This document shows positions 24,039-32,314 of a stretch of DNA of 64,000 nucleotides, piece by piece; within the stretch, counting starts at the first letter, position 1, and each line of letters begins with the position of its first letter. Origin of the DNA: an uncultured Eubacteriales bacterium. Its GTDB lineage: Bacteria; Bacillota; Clostridia; Christensenellales; Aristaeellaceae. Under the pieces are notes generated by a model, which was not told the origin of the DNA, did no database searches, and saw only the letters and a program-made list of their open reading frames with translations. A program made the position numbers and the translations under genes. Location of the stretch: assembly GCA_902781095.1 (NCBI GenBank), contig CACZHW010000007.1, forward strand, positions 42,067 through 106,066, written 5' to 3'.

Positions 24039-25805
24039 GTGGCAGGAAGGTTTCCTTCTGCCTGGCTGGATGAACTGAGGGACCGGACGGATATCGTTCA
24101 GGTTGTTTCGAGGCACGTACAGCTGACCCAGCGGGGCGGACGGTACTGGGGGCTATGCCCCTTTCACGGAGAAAAGACGCCGTCCTTCAGCGTGAACCCG
24201 CAAAAGCAGATGTATTACTGCTTCGGCTGCCATGCCGGCGGCAGCGCCATCACCTTTGTCATGGAGATGGAGCATCTGGAGTTCCGGGATGCGGTGATTG
24301 CCCTGGCGGAACAGGCGCACATGGAAGTGCCGCAGCTGCAGGAGTCCCGGCAGGAGCGGCTGTCCCGCACCGAAAAGGACAGGCTGTATGAGGCGAACCG
24401 GGAGTGTGCCCGCTTTTTTCATGCACAGCTGTGGAAGGACGAAAACGCCCGCATGCTCGCCTACCTGCATGAGCGCGGCGTGAATGACCACACGATCCGC
24501 AAGTTCGGCCTGGGCTGCACGCCGCCCACGAGCGACGGCGCGACCCGCGCACTGACGGACCTGGGTTTTACGGCGGAGGAACTGGTGCGCGCCGGTATCA
24601 GCGTACAGCGCGACGGGCGCACCTACGACATGTTCCGCACGCGCGTGATCTTTCCGATCATCGACGCGCGCGGCCACGTTCTGGGTTTCGGCGGCAGGGC
24701 GCTGGGCGATGCGAAACCGAAGTATCTCAATACGGGGGATACACCCGTGTTCAACAAGCGGCTCGGCGTCTTTGCGGCCAACCTTCTGGTCAAACAGCGG
24801 AATCTGCGCAGGATCATCCTGACGGAAGGCTACATGGACGTGATCGCCATGACCCAGGCGGGCGTGGAAGGCGTGTGCGCGACGCTGGGCACGGCCCTGA
24901 CCCAGGAACAGGCGCGGCTGCTCAAGCGGTGGGCGCCGGAGGTGTGGGTCTCCTACGACGGGGACGCCGCCGGACAGCATGCGATCCTGCGCGCGCTGGA
25001 CATCTTCGAGGACGAGGATCTCCCGGCACGCGTGCTGGATTTCCCGGACGGCATGGATCCGGACGAGTACATCCGCAGCCAGGGCAAAGAGGGCATCAGC
25101 CGGCTGCGCCCCATGGACGGCAATATCTACCGGATGCGCCGGGAAGCGGAGAACCACGAGATGGCCACGCAGGAAGGCCGGACGGCCTATGCCAAGGCGT
25201 GCGCCAAATGGCTGGCCAGGGTGAAAGAGCCGGTCGAACTGGAGAACTACGTGCAGCGGCTGATGATCGAGACGGGCTTCTCAAGGGAAGTGCTGCTGGC
25301 ACAGATCGGCCGGACGGAGATGATCCGGCAGGAAGAACGCAGGACGTATCAGCGGGAGGCCAGGCCGCTGGACAGGACGGCAAACGGGGAAGACCGCGGA
25401 ACCGTGGCGGCGGAGCGCCAGCTGCTACGCCTGCTGGCGGACGGTCTGGCCGGAAACCAGACGATCAGCGCGTACGACTTCATTACAGAGGAAGGACGGG
25501 AACTGGCGGAGCAGTTGCTTGCCGGCCGCCAGCCCGGCGCTATTCTGGAAGCGATAGAGGACGACGAAAAGCGGAGCCGTGCGGCGGAGATCTTTCAGGA
25601 GGATTCGCCGGGCGACGAGGAGACGGATTTGCAGATCGTGCACGACTGCCTGGAGAAGCTGCACATCCGGCGCATCGATATGGAAATCGCAGAACTGACA
25701 CAGGGGCTGGACGCCGCTTCTGCGAAAGAAAAGCGGACAGCGCTTACGAGAATACAGGAATTGTCGGAGCAACGCCGGCTGATGGGCAACAGAAAGGAAG
25801 GTTAA
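24039..25805 (+). CDS. dnaG: DNA primase
   Basis: Synthesises RNA primers for replication. The 588-residue product has the N-terminal CHC2 zinc finger in CPFHGEKTPSF and CFGCHAGG, a RNA-polymerase-like core with TOPRIM motifs EGYMDVIAM and YDGDAAG, and a C-terminal helicase-interaction region. GTG 24039 is preferred because AGGGA lies 11 bases upstream. GTG 24030 is in frame and would add three residues. It is followed after 3 bases by sigA, as in the macromolecular synthesis operon, but rpsU is absent. Confidence 0.96.
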   Translation: MAGRFPSAWLDELRDRTDIVQVVSRHVQLTQRGGRYWGLCPFHGEKTPSFSVNPQKQMYYCFGCHAGGSAITFVMEMEHLEFRDAVIALAEQAHMEVPQLQESRQERLSRTEKDRLYEANRECARFFHAQLWKDENARMLAYLHERGVNDHTIRKFGLGCTPPTSDGATRALTDLGFTAEELVRAGISVQRDGRTYDMFRTRVIFPIIDARGHVLGFGGRALGDAKPKYLNTGDTPVFNKRLGVFAANLLVKQRNLRRIILTEGYMDVIAMTQAGVEGVCATLGTALTQEQARLLKRWAPEVWVSYDGDAAGQHAILRALDIFEDEDLPARVLDFPDGMDPDEYIRSQGKEGISRLRPMDGNIYRMRREAENHEMATQEGRTAYAKACAKWLARVKEPVELENYVQRLMIETGFSREVLLAQIGRTEMIRQEERRTYQREARPLDRTANGEDRGTVAAERQLLRLLADGLAGNQTISAYDFITEEGRELAEQLLAGRQPGAILEAIEDDEKRSRAAEIFQEDSPGDEETDLQIVHDCLEKLHIRRIDMEIAELTQGLDAASAKEKRTALTRIQELSEQRRLMGNRKEG

Positions 25806-25808
25806 CCT

Positions 25809-26906
<1,098 letters not shown>

Positions 26907-26960
26907 TACCCGGGGCGGAGGCCACAGAGCCTTCGCTCTTTTTCCGGAAAAGGAGGACGT

Positions 26961-28445
26961 ATGCAGCACCCCAAGAAGGGAATTGACCAGCGGCTGCGGG
27001 CGGCAGCGGACCTGGTGCTCAGAACGCTGGCGGACAAAGAGGCGCCGCTGGTGGCGGACGTCGGCTGCGATCACGGCTATCTGACGGCCTATCTGCTGCG
27101 GCAGCGGCCGGATCTTTCGGTCATCGCCTCGGACATCAGCGGTCCGTCTCTGGCCAAGGCGCGGCTGCTGCTGGATCCGGGCATCTACGGCAGCCGGGTG
27201 AAGTTCCGCGAGGCGGACGGCCTTTCGGCGCTGGAAGACGGGGAGAAGCCGGACTGCGTCGTCATGGCCGGTATGGGCGGCAGGCTGATCCTGGACATGC
27301 TGCAAAAAGGGCGGCAGAAGCTGGGCGGCGCGCTGCTGGTGCTCCAGGCCAACACGGACGTCCCGCTGCTGCGCAGCGGCCTCTCCGGCATGGGGCTGCA
27401 GATCCGCGAGGAAGCGTACGCGGAGGTCAAGGGCCGCCAGTATGTAATCTTTCTCTGCGAAGAGGGCGAGCGGCGCGAGCTCTCGGCGGAGGAGTCGCTG
27501 CTGGGCGCCCAGCAGGAGGCGGGGATGAGCGAAGGCCGCCGGCGCTACCTGACGGGCCTGCTTGCGAAAAGACGACAGGAGCAGCGCCTGGCCTGCGTGA
27601 AGCGCACGCCGAAGAGCCTTGAAAAGACGGCGGAAATCGCCGCGGAAATCGAAATGATTTCGGAGGAACTGGGCATGAAGGACTGTACGGTTTCGGATAT
27701 CCGGGAGCTGGTCGGCCGCCTTGCGCCGTATGAGACGGCGGAGGAATGGGACAACGTGGGCCTGCTGGTCGGCCGCCGCATGGCACCGGTGCGCGCGGCG
27801 CTCATCGCGCTGGACCTGACGCCGGAGGTAATCCGGGAGGCGAAGGAGCTGGGGTGCGCGGCGATCATCACCCACCATCCGCTGATGTTCCACGCGGTGC
27901 AGCGCATCACCGACGAGACCCGGGAGGGGGAGCTGATCCTTCAGCTGGCCGCATCGGGGCTCTCGCACATCGCGGCGCATACCAATCTGGATCGCGCGCC
28001 GGGCGGCGTCAACGACACGCTGATCGCGGCGGCCGGTGTGCACGACGTGCGCGGCGAGGGCTTCATCCGTGTGGGCGATCTGGAGAGGGAGATGCGCTTC
28101 GGCGAGCTGTGCGAGAGGATCCGGGAAACGCTGGGTGCCCAGATCCGCACCTACGGCTCCCCGGACAAACCGGTGCACGTGCTCGGCTGCTGCAGCGGCG
28201 CGGGCGGCTCGGACTACAGGGAAGCGATGGAGCTGGGGGCGGACTGCTTTTTGACCGGAGAGATCCGGCAGCACGAGGCGCTGGACGCCGTCTTTGACGG
28301 CTGCCCCGTCATCGAGGCGGGACATTACGAGACGGAGCGCCCGGTCTGTGCCGCGCTGCGCGACGCTTTACAAAAGGAAGCGGATGCGCTACAATATAAA
28401 ATGACATTTTTCTGCTCAGGCGTGGACCCGTTTGAGCGCGGCTGA
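26961..28445 (+). CDS. Fusion: tRNA (adenine-22 N1)-methyltransferase TrmK plus Nif3-like metal protein
   Basis: A 494-residue protein in one uninterrupted frame. Residues 1-235 are TrmK-like: the SAM site VADVGCDHGYLTAYLL at about 31-46, ASDISGPSLAKA, and VMAGMGGRLI near 95. This class methylates A22 of tRNA. Residues 245-494 are a Nif3/YqfO-type dinuclear metal protein: WDNVGLLVG, HHPLMF, AAHTNLDRAPGGVND, LTGEIRQHEAL and EAGHYETE provide the expected His, Asp and Glu ligands. In Bacillus subtilis the two are separate adjacent genes near sigA, so this is a domain fusion at the same locus. The Nif3 half has no agreed function. It starts at ATG 26961 behind AAAAGGAGG. Confidence 0.9.
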   Translation: MQHPKKGIDQRLRAAADLVLRTLADKEAPLVADVGCDHGYLTAYLLRQRPDLSVIASDISGPSLAKARLLLDPGIYGSRVKFREADGLSALEDGEKPDCVVMAGMGGRLILDMLQKGRQKLGGALLVLQANTDVPLLRSGLSGMGLQIREEAYAEVKGRQYVIFLCEEGERRELSAEESLLGAQQEAGMSEGRRRYLTGLLAKRRQEQRLACVKRTPKSLEKTAEIAAEIEMISEELGMKDCTVSDIRELVGRLAPYETAEEWDNVGLLVGRRMAPVRAALIALDLTPEVIREAKELGCAAIITHHPLMFHAVQRITDETREGELILQLAASGLSHIAAHTNLDRAPGGVNDTLIAAAGVHDVRGEGFIRVGDLEREMRFGELCERIRETLGAQIRTYGSPDKPVHVLGCCSGAGGSDYREAMELGADCFLTGEIRQHEALDAVFDGCPVIEAGHYETERPVCAALRDALQKEADALQYKMTFFCSGVDPFERG

Positions 28446-28461
28446 TGAGGAGGGCCTGATT

Positions 28462-29175
28462 TTGGAACAGCAATTTGAGCTTTTGCGGAAGTACCAGTCC
28501 GTCGATATGGAACTGGAGCGCTATGAGAAGGAAATGCGCGCCAGCAACAACCGGAAGGAACTGATGAAATACCGCGATTTCCTGCTGGAGCAGCAGACGC
28601 TGCTCAAGAAAATCGGCAGCGAGGTCGAGGTCATGGGGGACAGGGCGGAGGCCCTGGCGGACGAGGTCGAGCGCCTGAACGCCGCCGTCGCCGAAGCGGC
28701 CGGGCTGTTTGAGAAGGAAACGCCGCAGGATGCGGAACAGGCGGAGGCCCAGATCGCTTCGCTGCAGAAGCTGCTGGGCACCATCACGCGCTACGAATCC
28801 GAGATCGCGAAGCTTCGCAAGGACGCGGACGCGCGCGACAGGCTCCAGCACGAGGTGCGCGTGCGCGCCGCGAAGGCGCGTGCGGAGTTCGACCGCATCA
28901 AGGTGCTCTACGACGAGGAGTACAAGAACGCCTCCGTCAAGCTGGAAGAGCTGCAGAAGCGGGTGGCGGAGGAGGAAAAGAACATCCCCGCCCAGCTGCT
29001 GGAGAAGTACAAGACGATCAAGCGGCATTCCTCTCCGCCGGTGACCACCATTCACGACGGACGCTGCGGTGGGTGCAACACCCAGCTTCCGGCGGCGGAT
29101 ATGGATAAAATCCGCACAGGCGCGCCCTATGTGGAGTGCGAGAACTGCGGCAGGATCATCCTGGTGGCGGAATAA
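28462..29175 (+). CDS. Coiled-coil protein with C-terminal C4 zinc ribbon (CT398/DUF164 type)
   Basis: A 237-residue soluble protein: a long helical coiled coil (about 1-185, rich in Glu, Lys, Leu heptads such as EAQIASLQKLLGTITRYESEI), then a zinc ribbon with CGGCNTQLP and CENCG near the end. Chlamydial CT398 and the related bacterial family carry this layout. They are described as nucleic-acid or sigma-54 associated, but no firm function is known in Firmicutes. The start is TTG 28462 with AGGAGGG at 7 bases; an in-frame TTG at 28432 lies inside the previous gene. It shares the sigA-trmK transcript region and is usually found next to Nif3 genes. Confidence 0.8.
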   Translation: MEQQFELLRKYQSVDMELERYEKEMRASNNRKELMKYRDFLLEQQTLLKKIGSEVEVMGDRAEALADEVERLNAAVAEAAGLFEKETPQDAEQAEAQIASLQKLLGTITRYESEIAKLRKDADARDRLQHEVRVRAAKARAEFDRIKVLYDEEYKNASVKLEELQKRVAEEEKNIPAQLLEKYKTIKRHSSPPVTTIHDGRCGGCNTQLPAADMDKIRTGAPYVECENCGRIILVAE

Positions 29176-29193
29176 GGCGGAAATGGATTCCGG

Positions 29194-29222
29194 TTGACAC
29201 CGCCGCCGTAAACTGCTATAGT
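29194..29222 (+). promoter_or_regulatory. Strong promoter for rnpB
   Basis: Consensus TTGACA (29194-29199), 17-bp spacer, TATAGT (29217-29222) and an extended TG-C just before it. The expected start is at about 29229-29230. Confidence 0.9.
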
Positions 29223-29229
29223 ATCGCAT

Positions 29230-29564
29230 GCCGTGAGGCCGTCGGGCGGCCGCGCGCGCAAGCGTGAGGAAAGTCCGAGCTCCGCAGGGCAGGGCGCCGG
29301 GTAACACCCGGCGGGGGCGACCCCAGGGAAAGTGCAACAGAGAGATACCGCATGGCAACATGTAAGGGTGGAAAGGCGAGGTAAGAGCTCACCCGCGGCA
29401 TGGCGACATGTCCGCGCTGTAAACCCCGTCCGGAGCAAGAAACGAAAGAGCGTTTGAGACGGCCCGTCAAGCTCTCAGGATTTCGCTGGAGCCCATTCGG
29501 TAACGATGGGACTAGATAGATGACCGCCGAATACAGAACTCGGCTTACAGACAGCGCTCACGGT
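29230..29564 (+). ncRNA. rnpB: RNase P catalytic RNA (bacterial, type A-like)
   Basis: The ribozyme that cleaves 5' leaders from pre-tRNA. Conserved blocks are present in order: GAGGAAAGTCCGAGCTCC (29266-29283), the tetraloop hairpin around GGGTAACACCC, AGGGAAAGTGCAACAGAGA, the later GGAGCAAG, GGTAA near 29500 (a candidate tRNA 3'-CCA docking loop), CTAGATAGATGAC, and ACAGAACTCGGCTTACAG (29533-29550). The 5' end GCCGTGAG pairs with CTCACGGT at the 3' end to close helix P1. The length of about 335 bases is normal. The layout suggests type A rather than the Bacillus type B, as is usual for Clostridia. Its own promoter and terminator flank it. Confidence 0.97.
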
Positions 29565-29593
29565 AAAACGGCAGTTTCTGCCGTTTTTCTTTT
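29565..29593 (+). terminator. Rho-independent terminator of rnpB
   Basis: A 10-bp stem AAAACGGCAG/CTGCCGTTTT with a TTT loop, then TCTTTT, starts immediately after helix P1. Confidence 0.92.
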
Positions 29594-29658
29594 AATCAAA
29601 AGATTTTCCGCGAATACCGGCCGGAACGAAAAAAACGAAAGCTTTACCGTGCGAAGGC

Positions 29659-29687
29659 TTGCGCAGGCCCTATGAGTGATGTATAAT
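29659..29687 (+). promoter_or_regulatory. Sigma-A promoter upstream of the zinc-ribbon gene
   Basis: TTGCGC (29659-29664), 17-bp spacer, perfect TATAAT (29682-29687); the GTG start follows about 70 bases later. Confidence 0.65.
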
Positions 29688-29756
29688 GTGCGGCGAAAAT
29701 CGGACCGTCCATTGCGCTTTGGCCAGGACGGAGTAGACCAAAAGGGAGTGTAAGCC

Positions 29757-30155
29757 GTGGGATTTATCAAATGCCCGAGATGCGAGTTAAACTATATAAG
29801 GGAAGAGGAACAGTACTGCCCTGTCTGCAAGCGTGAAATGCGCGGCGAGGAGCAGGACGACTATGCGGAGCTGTGCTCCATCTGCAACGAGAACCCGGTG
29901 ATGCCGGGGAAAGACGTCTGCTATGCCTGCTACAAGGAAATGTCCCATCAGAATGACGAGGACATGGAACAGCAGGAGGAGAGCGTCACCCGCGAATCGG
30001 ACGACATGGAGATGTCGGAGGTCGACGAGATGGAAGATCTGCCGATGGACGACATCAACCAGGATCTGCCGGCCGGCATGGGGGAGCAGCTCTCCCTTGA
30101 AGAGGAGCAGAGCAAGGAAGCCGAGCAGGATGACGAGGACGAAGAGGACGAGTAA
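29757..30155 (+). CDS. Zinc-ribbon protein with long acidic tail
   Basis: A 132-residue protein of unknown function. The first half carries eight Cys residues in four pairs: CPRC and CPVC near 6-24, then CSIC and CYAC near 40-59, predicting two small zinc sites. From about residue 65 to the end it is extremely acidic (runs of Glu, Asp and Met, ending DDEDEEDE), probably disordered. The GTG at 29757 follows AAGGGAGTG. It is followed after 23 bases by the phosphoesterase gene. The tail could mimic nucleic acid or bind basic proteins, but that is inference. Confidence 0.7.
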   Translation: MGFIKCPRCELNYIREEEQYCPVCKREMRGEEQDDYAELCSICNENPVMPGKDVCYACYKEMSHQNDEDMEQQEESVTRESDDMEMSEVDEMEDLPMDDINQDLPAGMGEQLSLEEEQSKEAEQDDEDEEDE

Positions 30156-30178
30156 ATCCGCGGGCAAGGGAGATTTAT

Positions 30179-30883
30179 TTGGAGATTTGGGCAATCGGTG
30201 ATCTGCATCTGCCCGGAGGGGACATCAAGCCGATGGACGTCTTCGGGGAGCACTGGAAGGGTCACTATGACAGGATCCGCGAGGATTGGAGCCGAAAAGT
30301 CGCGCCGGAGGATGTCGTACTCATCCCCGGCGATATTTCATGGGCGATGCAGCTCGGCGATGCGCTCCATGACCTGCTCTCGATCGCGGAGCTCCCCGGA
30401 CGCATCCTCCTCATCCGCGGCAACCACGATTACTGGTGGTCTTCCCTGACGCAGCTGCGTCAAAACCTTCCGGAAAACATGTTCGCGCTGCAGAACGACG
30501 CGCTGGTGCTGGACGGGGTTGTCTTCTGCGGCACGCGCGGGTGGAACATCCCGGCCGGGTCACAGGCGGACGCGCAGACTGTGAAGCTCTACAACCGGGA
30601 ATGCGGCCGGCTGGAGCTCTCGCTGAAAGAGGCGAGACGCCTGGGGGACGGGTTGCCCGTGGTCGCCATGATGCACTATCCGCCGCTGTATCCGGAATGC
30701 ACGGAAACGGGCTTTACGAAGCTGCTCTCCGATTACGGCGTGAGCCGGTGCGTCTACGGCCATCTGCACGGGCCCAGCATCCGTCGCGGCTTTACGGGAT
30801 GCGTGGGCGGCGTGCGCTACGACCTGGTCTCCTGTGACGCGCTCCAGTTTCAATTAAAAAATATTTCACTGACCCAAAGCTGA
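30179..30883 (+). CDS. Calcineurin-like metallophosphoesterase
   Basis: A 234-residue protein with a full metallophosphoesterase motif set: GDLHL near the N-terminus (metal 1), IPGDISWAM, RGNHDYWW, MMHYPPLY and VYGHLHG. No membrane segment or signal peptide is present, so it acts in the cytoplasm. The substrate is unknown; members of this superfamily act on nucleotides, phosphoproteins or phospholipids. The start is TTG 30179 with AAGGGAG upstream. It is probably co-transcribed with the zinc-ribbon gene, and a terminator follows at 30936. Confidence 0.85.
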   Translation: MEIWAIGDLHLPGGDIKPMDVFGEHWKGHYDRIREDWSRKVAPEDVVLIPGDISWAMQLGDALHDLLSIAELPGRILLIRGNHDYWWSSLTQLRQNLPENMFALQNDALVLDGVVFCGTRGWNIPAGSQADAQTVKLYNRECGRLELSLKEARRLGDGLPVVAMMHYPPLYPECTETGFTKLLSDYGVSRCVYGHLHGPSIRRGFTGCVGGVRYDLVSCDALQFQLKNISLTQS

Positions 30884-30935
30884 GCTTATGATCTGTCCGG
30901 CCGCCGGACTACAGGTTGAGGGTTGCAGAAGATTC

Positions 30936-30968
30936 GAACGCAAGGACTGGTTCCTGCGTTCTTTTTTT
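30936..30968 (+). terminator. Rho-independent terminator before the dcw cluster
   Basis: A stem of GAACGCAAGGA pairing with TCCTGCGTTC (one bulged A) around a CTGGT loop is followed by seven T. Confidence 0.9.
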
Positions 30969-31068
30969 ATTTCTGTTGGCGACATAAGAACGGAATATGT
31001 CGATAAAAGATGTTGCGCAAGTATTACAAACCGGCAGAGGATTTAGCAAAATCTTCATGGTGGGGTTC

Positions 31069-31097
31069 TTGAAAAGTGGAGTGAAATGGTGTAAAGT
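31069..31097 (+). promoter_or_regulatory. Sigma-A promoter of mraZ
   Basis: TTGAAA (31069-31074), 17-bp spacer, TAAAGT (31092-31097). It is overlapped by the 10-bp periodic repeats expected for MraZ. Confidence 0.7.
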
Positions 31098-31121
31098 ATC
31101 TTAAAAGGGTGAAAAATGGAA
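31071..31121 (+). promoter_or_regulatory. Five 10-bp periodic boxes; candidate MraZ operator
   Basis: Consecutive decamers from 31072 read AAAAGTGGAG, TGAAATGGTG, TAAAGTATCT, TAAAAGGGTG and AAAAATGGAA. Each has an A-rich start and all but the third a GG-centred end. MraZ proteins are known to bind direct GTGG/TGGG-type repeats with 10-bp spacing before their own gene. Overlap with the -10 box suggests autorepression. Confidence 0.6.
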
Positions 31122-31144
31122 GGAAAAAGGAGGCGATTGATCAG

Positions 31145-31588
31145 ATGGCATTCTCGGGATCGTTTGATCACTCGCTGGACGGAAAAGGCAGAGCCATCAT
31201 CCCGTCTTCCTTCCGGGAGGCGCTGGGCGAGGATTTCACCATCACCATCAACCCCACCAAGACAGCTGTCGCGATCTACCCGAAAGAGGTGTGGATGAGC
31301 CAGCTGGAACGCCTCTCGCACATCAACCCGATGGACAAGGTCGGCCTCCAGTACGAGCGCTACTTGATGAGCGTCTCCTTCTCCGGCAACAACATCGACG
31401 CCCAGGGAAGGGTGCTGATCCCGTCCAAACTGCGGAGTAAGATCGGCCTTTCACGGGACGTCGTCTTCGTCGGCCTCAACCATTACATAGAAATCTGGGA
31501 TGCCGAGGTCTATGCGAAGATGGAGCGCGAGACCGAGGAGAGCTTCGAAAACCTGGTCGATTATATCTACGAAAAGTATCCGGAGTAA
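31145..31588 (+). CDS. mraZ: Transcriptional regulator MraZ
   Basis: A 147-residue double SpoVT/AbrB-fold protein that forms a ring-shaped oligomer and represses the dcw promoter. The N-terminal repeat is FSGSFDHSLDGKGRAIIPSSF and the C-terminal repeat NNIDAQGRVLIPSKLR; both carry the DxxGR core. The ATG at 31145 has AAAGGAGG (31126-31133) upstream and gives the family N-terminus; a longer frame from 31109 is unlikely. It heads the division and wall cluster, but the usual next gene rsmH is absent. Confidence 0.95.
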   Translation: MAFSGSFDHSLDGKGRAIIPSSFREALGEDFTITINPTKTAVAIYPKEVWMSQLERLSHINPMDKVGLQYERYLMSVSFSGNNIDAQGRVLIPSKLRSKIGLSRDVVFVGLNHYIEIWDAEVYAKMERETEESFENLVDYIYEKYPE

Positions 31589-31627
31589 GCACGGGGCGCA
31601 AACAGGATCGGAAAGGAGGGGACAGAC

Positions 31628-32275
31628 TTGGCATACCGCAGAGGGGCGAAACGGTCTGTCTCCCGTTTCGTATCGGCCGGATACACGGACGAGAACGATC
31701 TTTACATCGCGCGCACGCCGGCCGGCTCCGCGGGCGACAGGCTGCGGGATTTTAACCGCCGCGGCTATCGCGACGGGGAGGAATCTCCGGAGCCCGTCCT
31801 GGTCCGCGCCGCGGCGAGACCCGTGCACCAGGCACATCGCGCGGAACCGGCGTCCAAGGAGAGCTTCGGCGCCTATTGGGTCCGATCGGCAAGAGAGGAC
31901 AGAGGGGCGGCTGCGCTTTGCGCGCTGCTGCTGTGCGCCATCGTGTTCCTCGGCTTCGTCTGGGGCGCGAAGGGCCTGAAAGGGGCGCGCAACAGGAGCT
32001 CGATTGAGGCGTTCAACACCGCTACAGTCGCCCTGATCCGGGAAAACGAGGAACTTGCAGCGCGGCTGGAGAAGGCGCAGAACGGCGAGAGAATCCGCAA
32101 CCGTGCGCAGAACGAGCTGGGCATGCTGCGCAGGGAGCGCGCCAATACGGAAAAAATCTACATCCAGATCCCGGAAGGAATGGAGACAACCGCGAACGCA
32201 GCGGCGGAAGAGCCGCGCTTCGAGTTTCTGGATGTCATGCTGGGGCTGCTGGAAATACTGCACATCGGCGGATAA
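31628..32275 (+). CDS. ftsL: FtsL/DivIC-like septum protein with long N-terminal region
   Basis: A 215-residue bitopic membrane protein. The first 90 or so residues are cytoplasmic, Arg-rich and probably disordered. One membrane segment (about 97-115, ALCALLLCAIVFLGFVWG) is followed by a coiled coil (TVALIRENEELAARLEKAQ) and the FtsL-type end RNRAQNELGMLRRERANTEK. FtsL/DivIC pairs bridge FtsQ and the septal synthase. Position between mraZ and murE supports the assignment; similarity is low, as is normal for FtsL. The start is TTG 31628 with AAGGAGGG at 7 bases. FtsL proteins are usually near 100-120 residues, so the N-terminal extension is notable. Confidence 0.7.
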   Translation: MAYRRGAKRSVSRFVSAGYTDENDLYIARTPAGSAGDRLRDFNRRGYRDGEESPEPVLVRAAARPVHQAHRAEPASKESFGAYWVRSAREDRGAAALCALLLCAIVFLGFVWGAKGLKGARNRSSIEAFNTATVALIRENEELAARLEKAQNGERIRNRAQNELGMLRRERANTEKIYIQIPEGMETTANAAAEEPRFEFLDVMLGLLEILHIGG

Positions 32276-32314
32276 ACGGGGCAGCCCGTTTTTTCGGGCC
32301 ACAGGAGGAAGACT

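Noticed and set aside
29127..29470. Two overlapping - strand frames across the 29.2-29.5 kb region
   Set aside because: They lie inside the RNase P RNA gene, which explains the sequence fully.
32284..32302. Short GCCCG-TTTTTT-CGGGC hairpin between ftsL and murE
   Set aside because: The stem is only 5-6 bp, T residues are in the loop rather than after it, and the genes appear co-transcribed.
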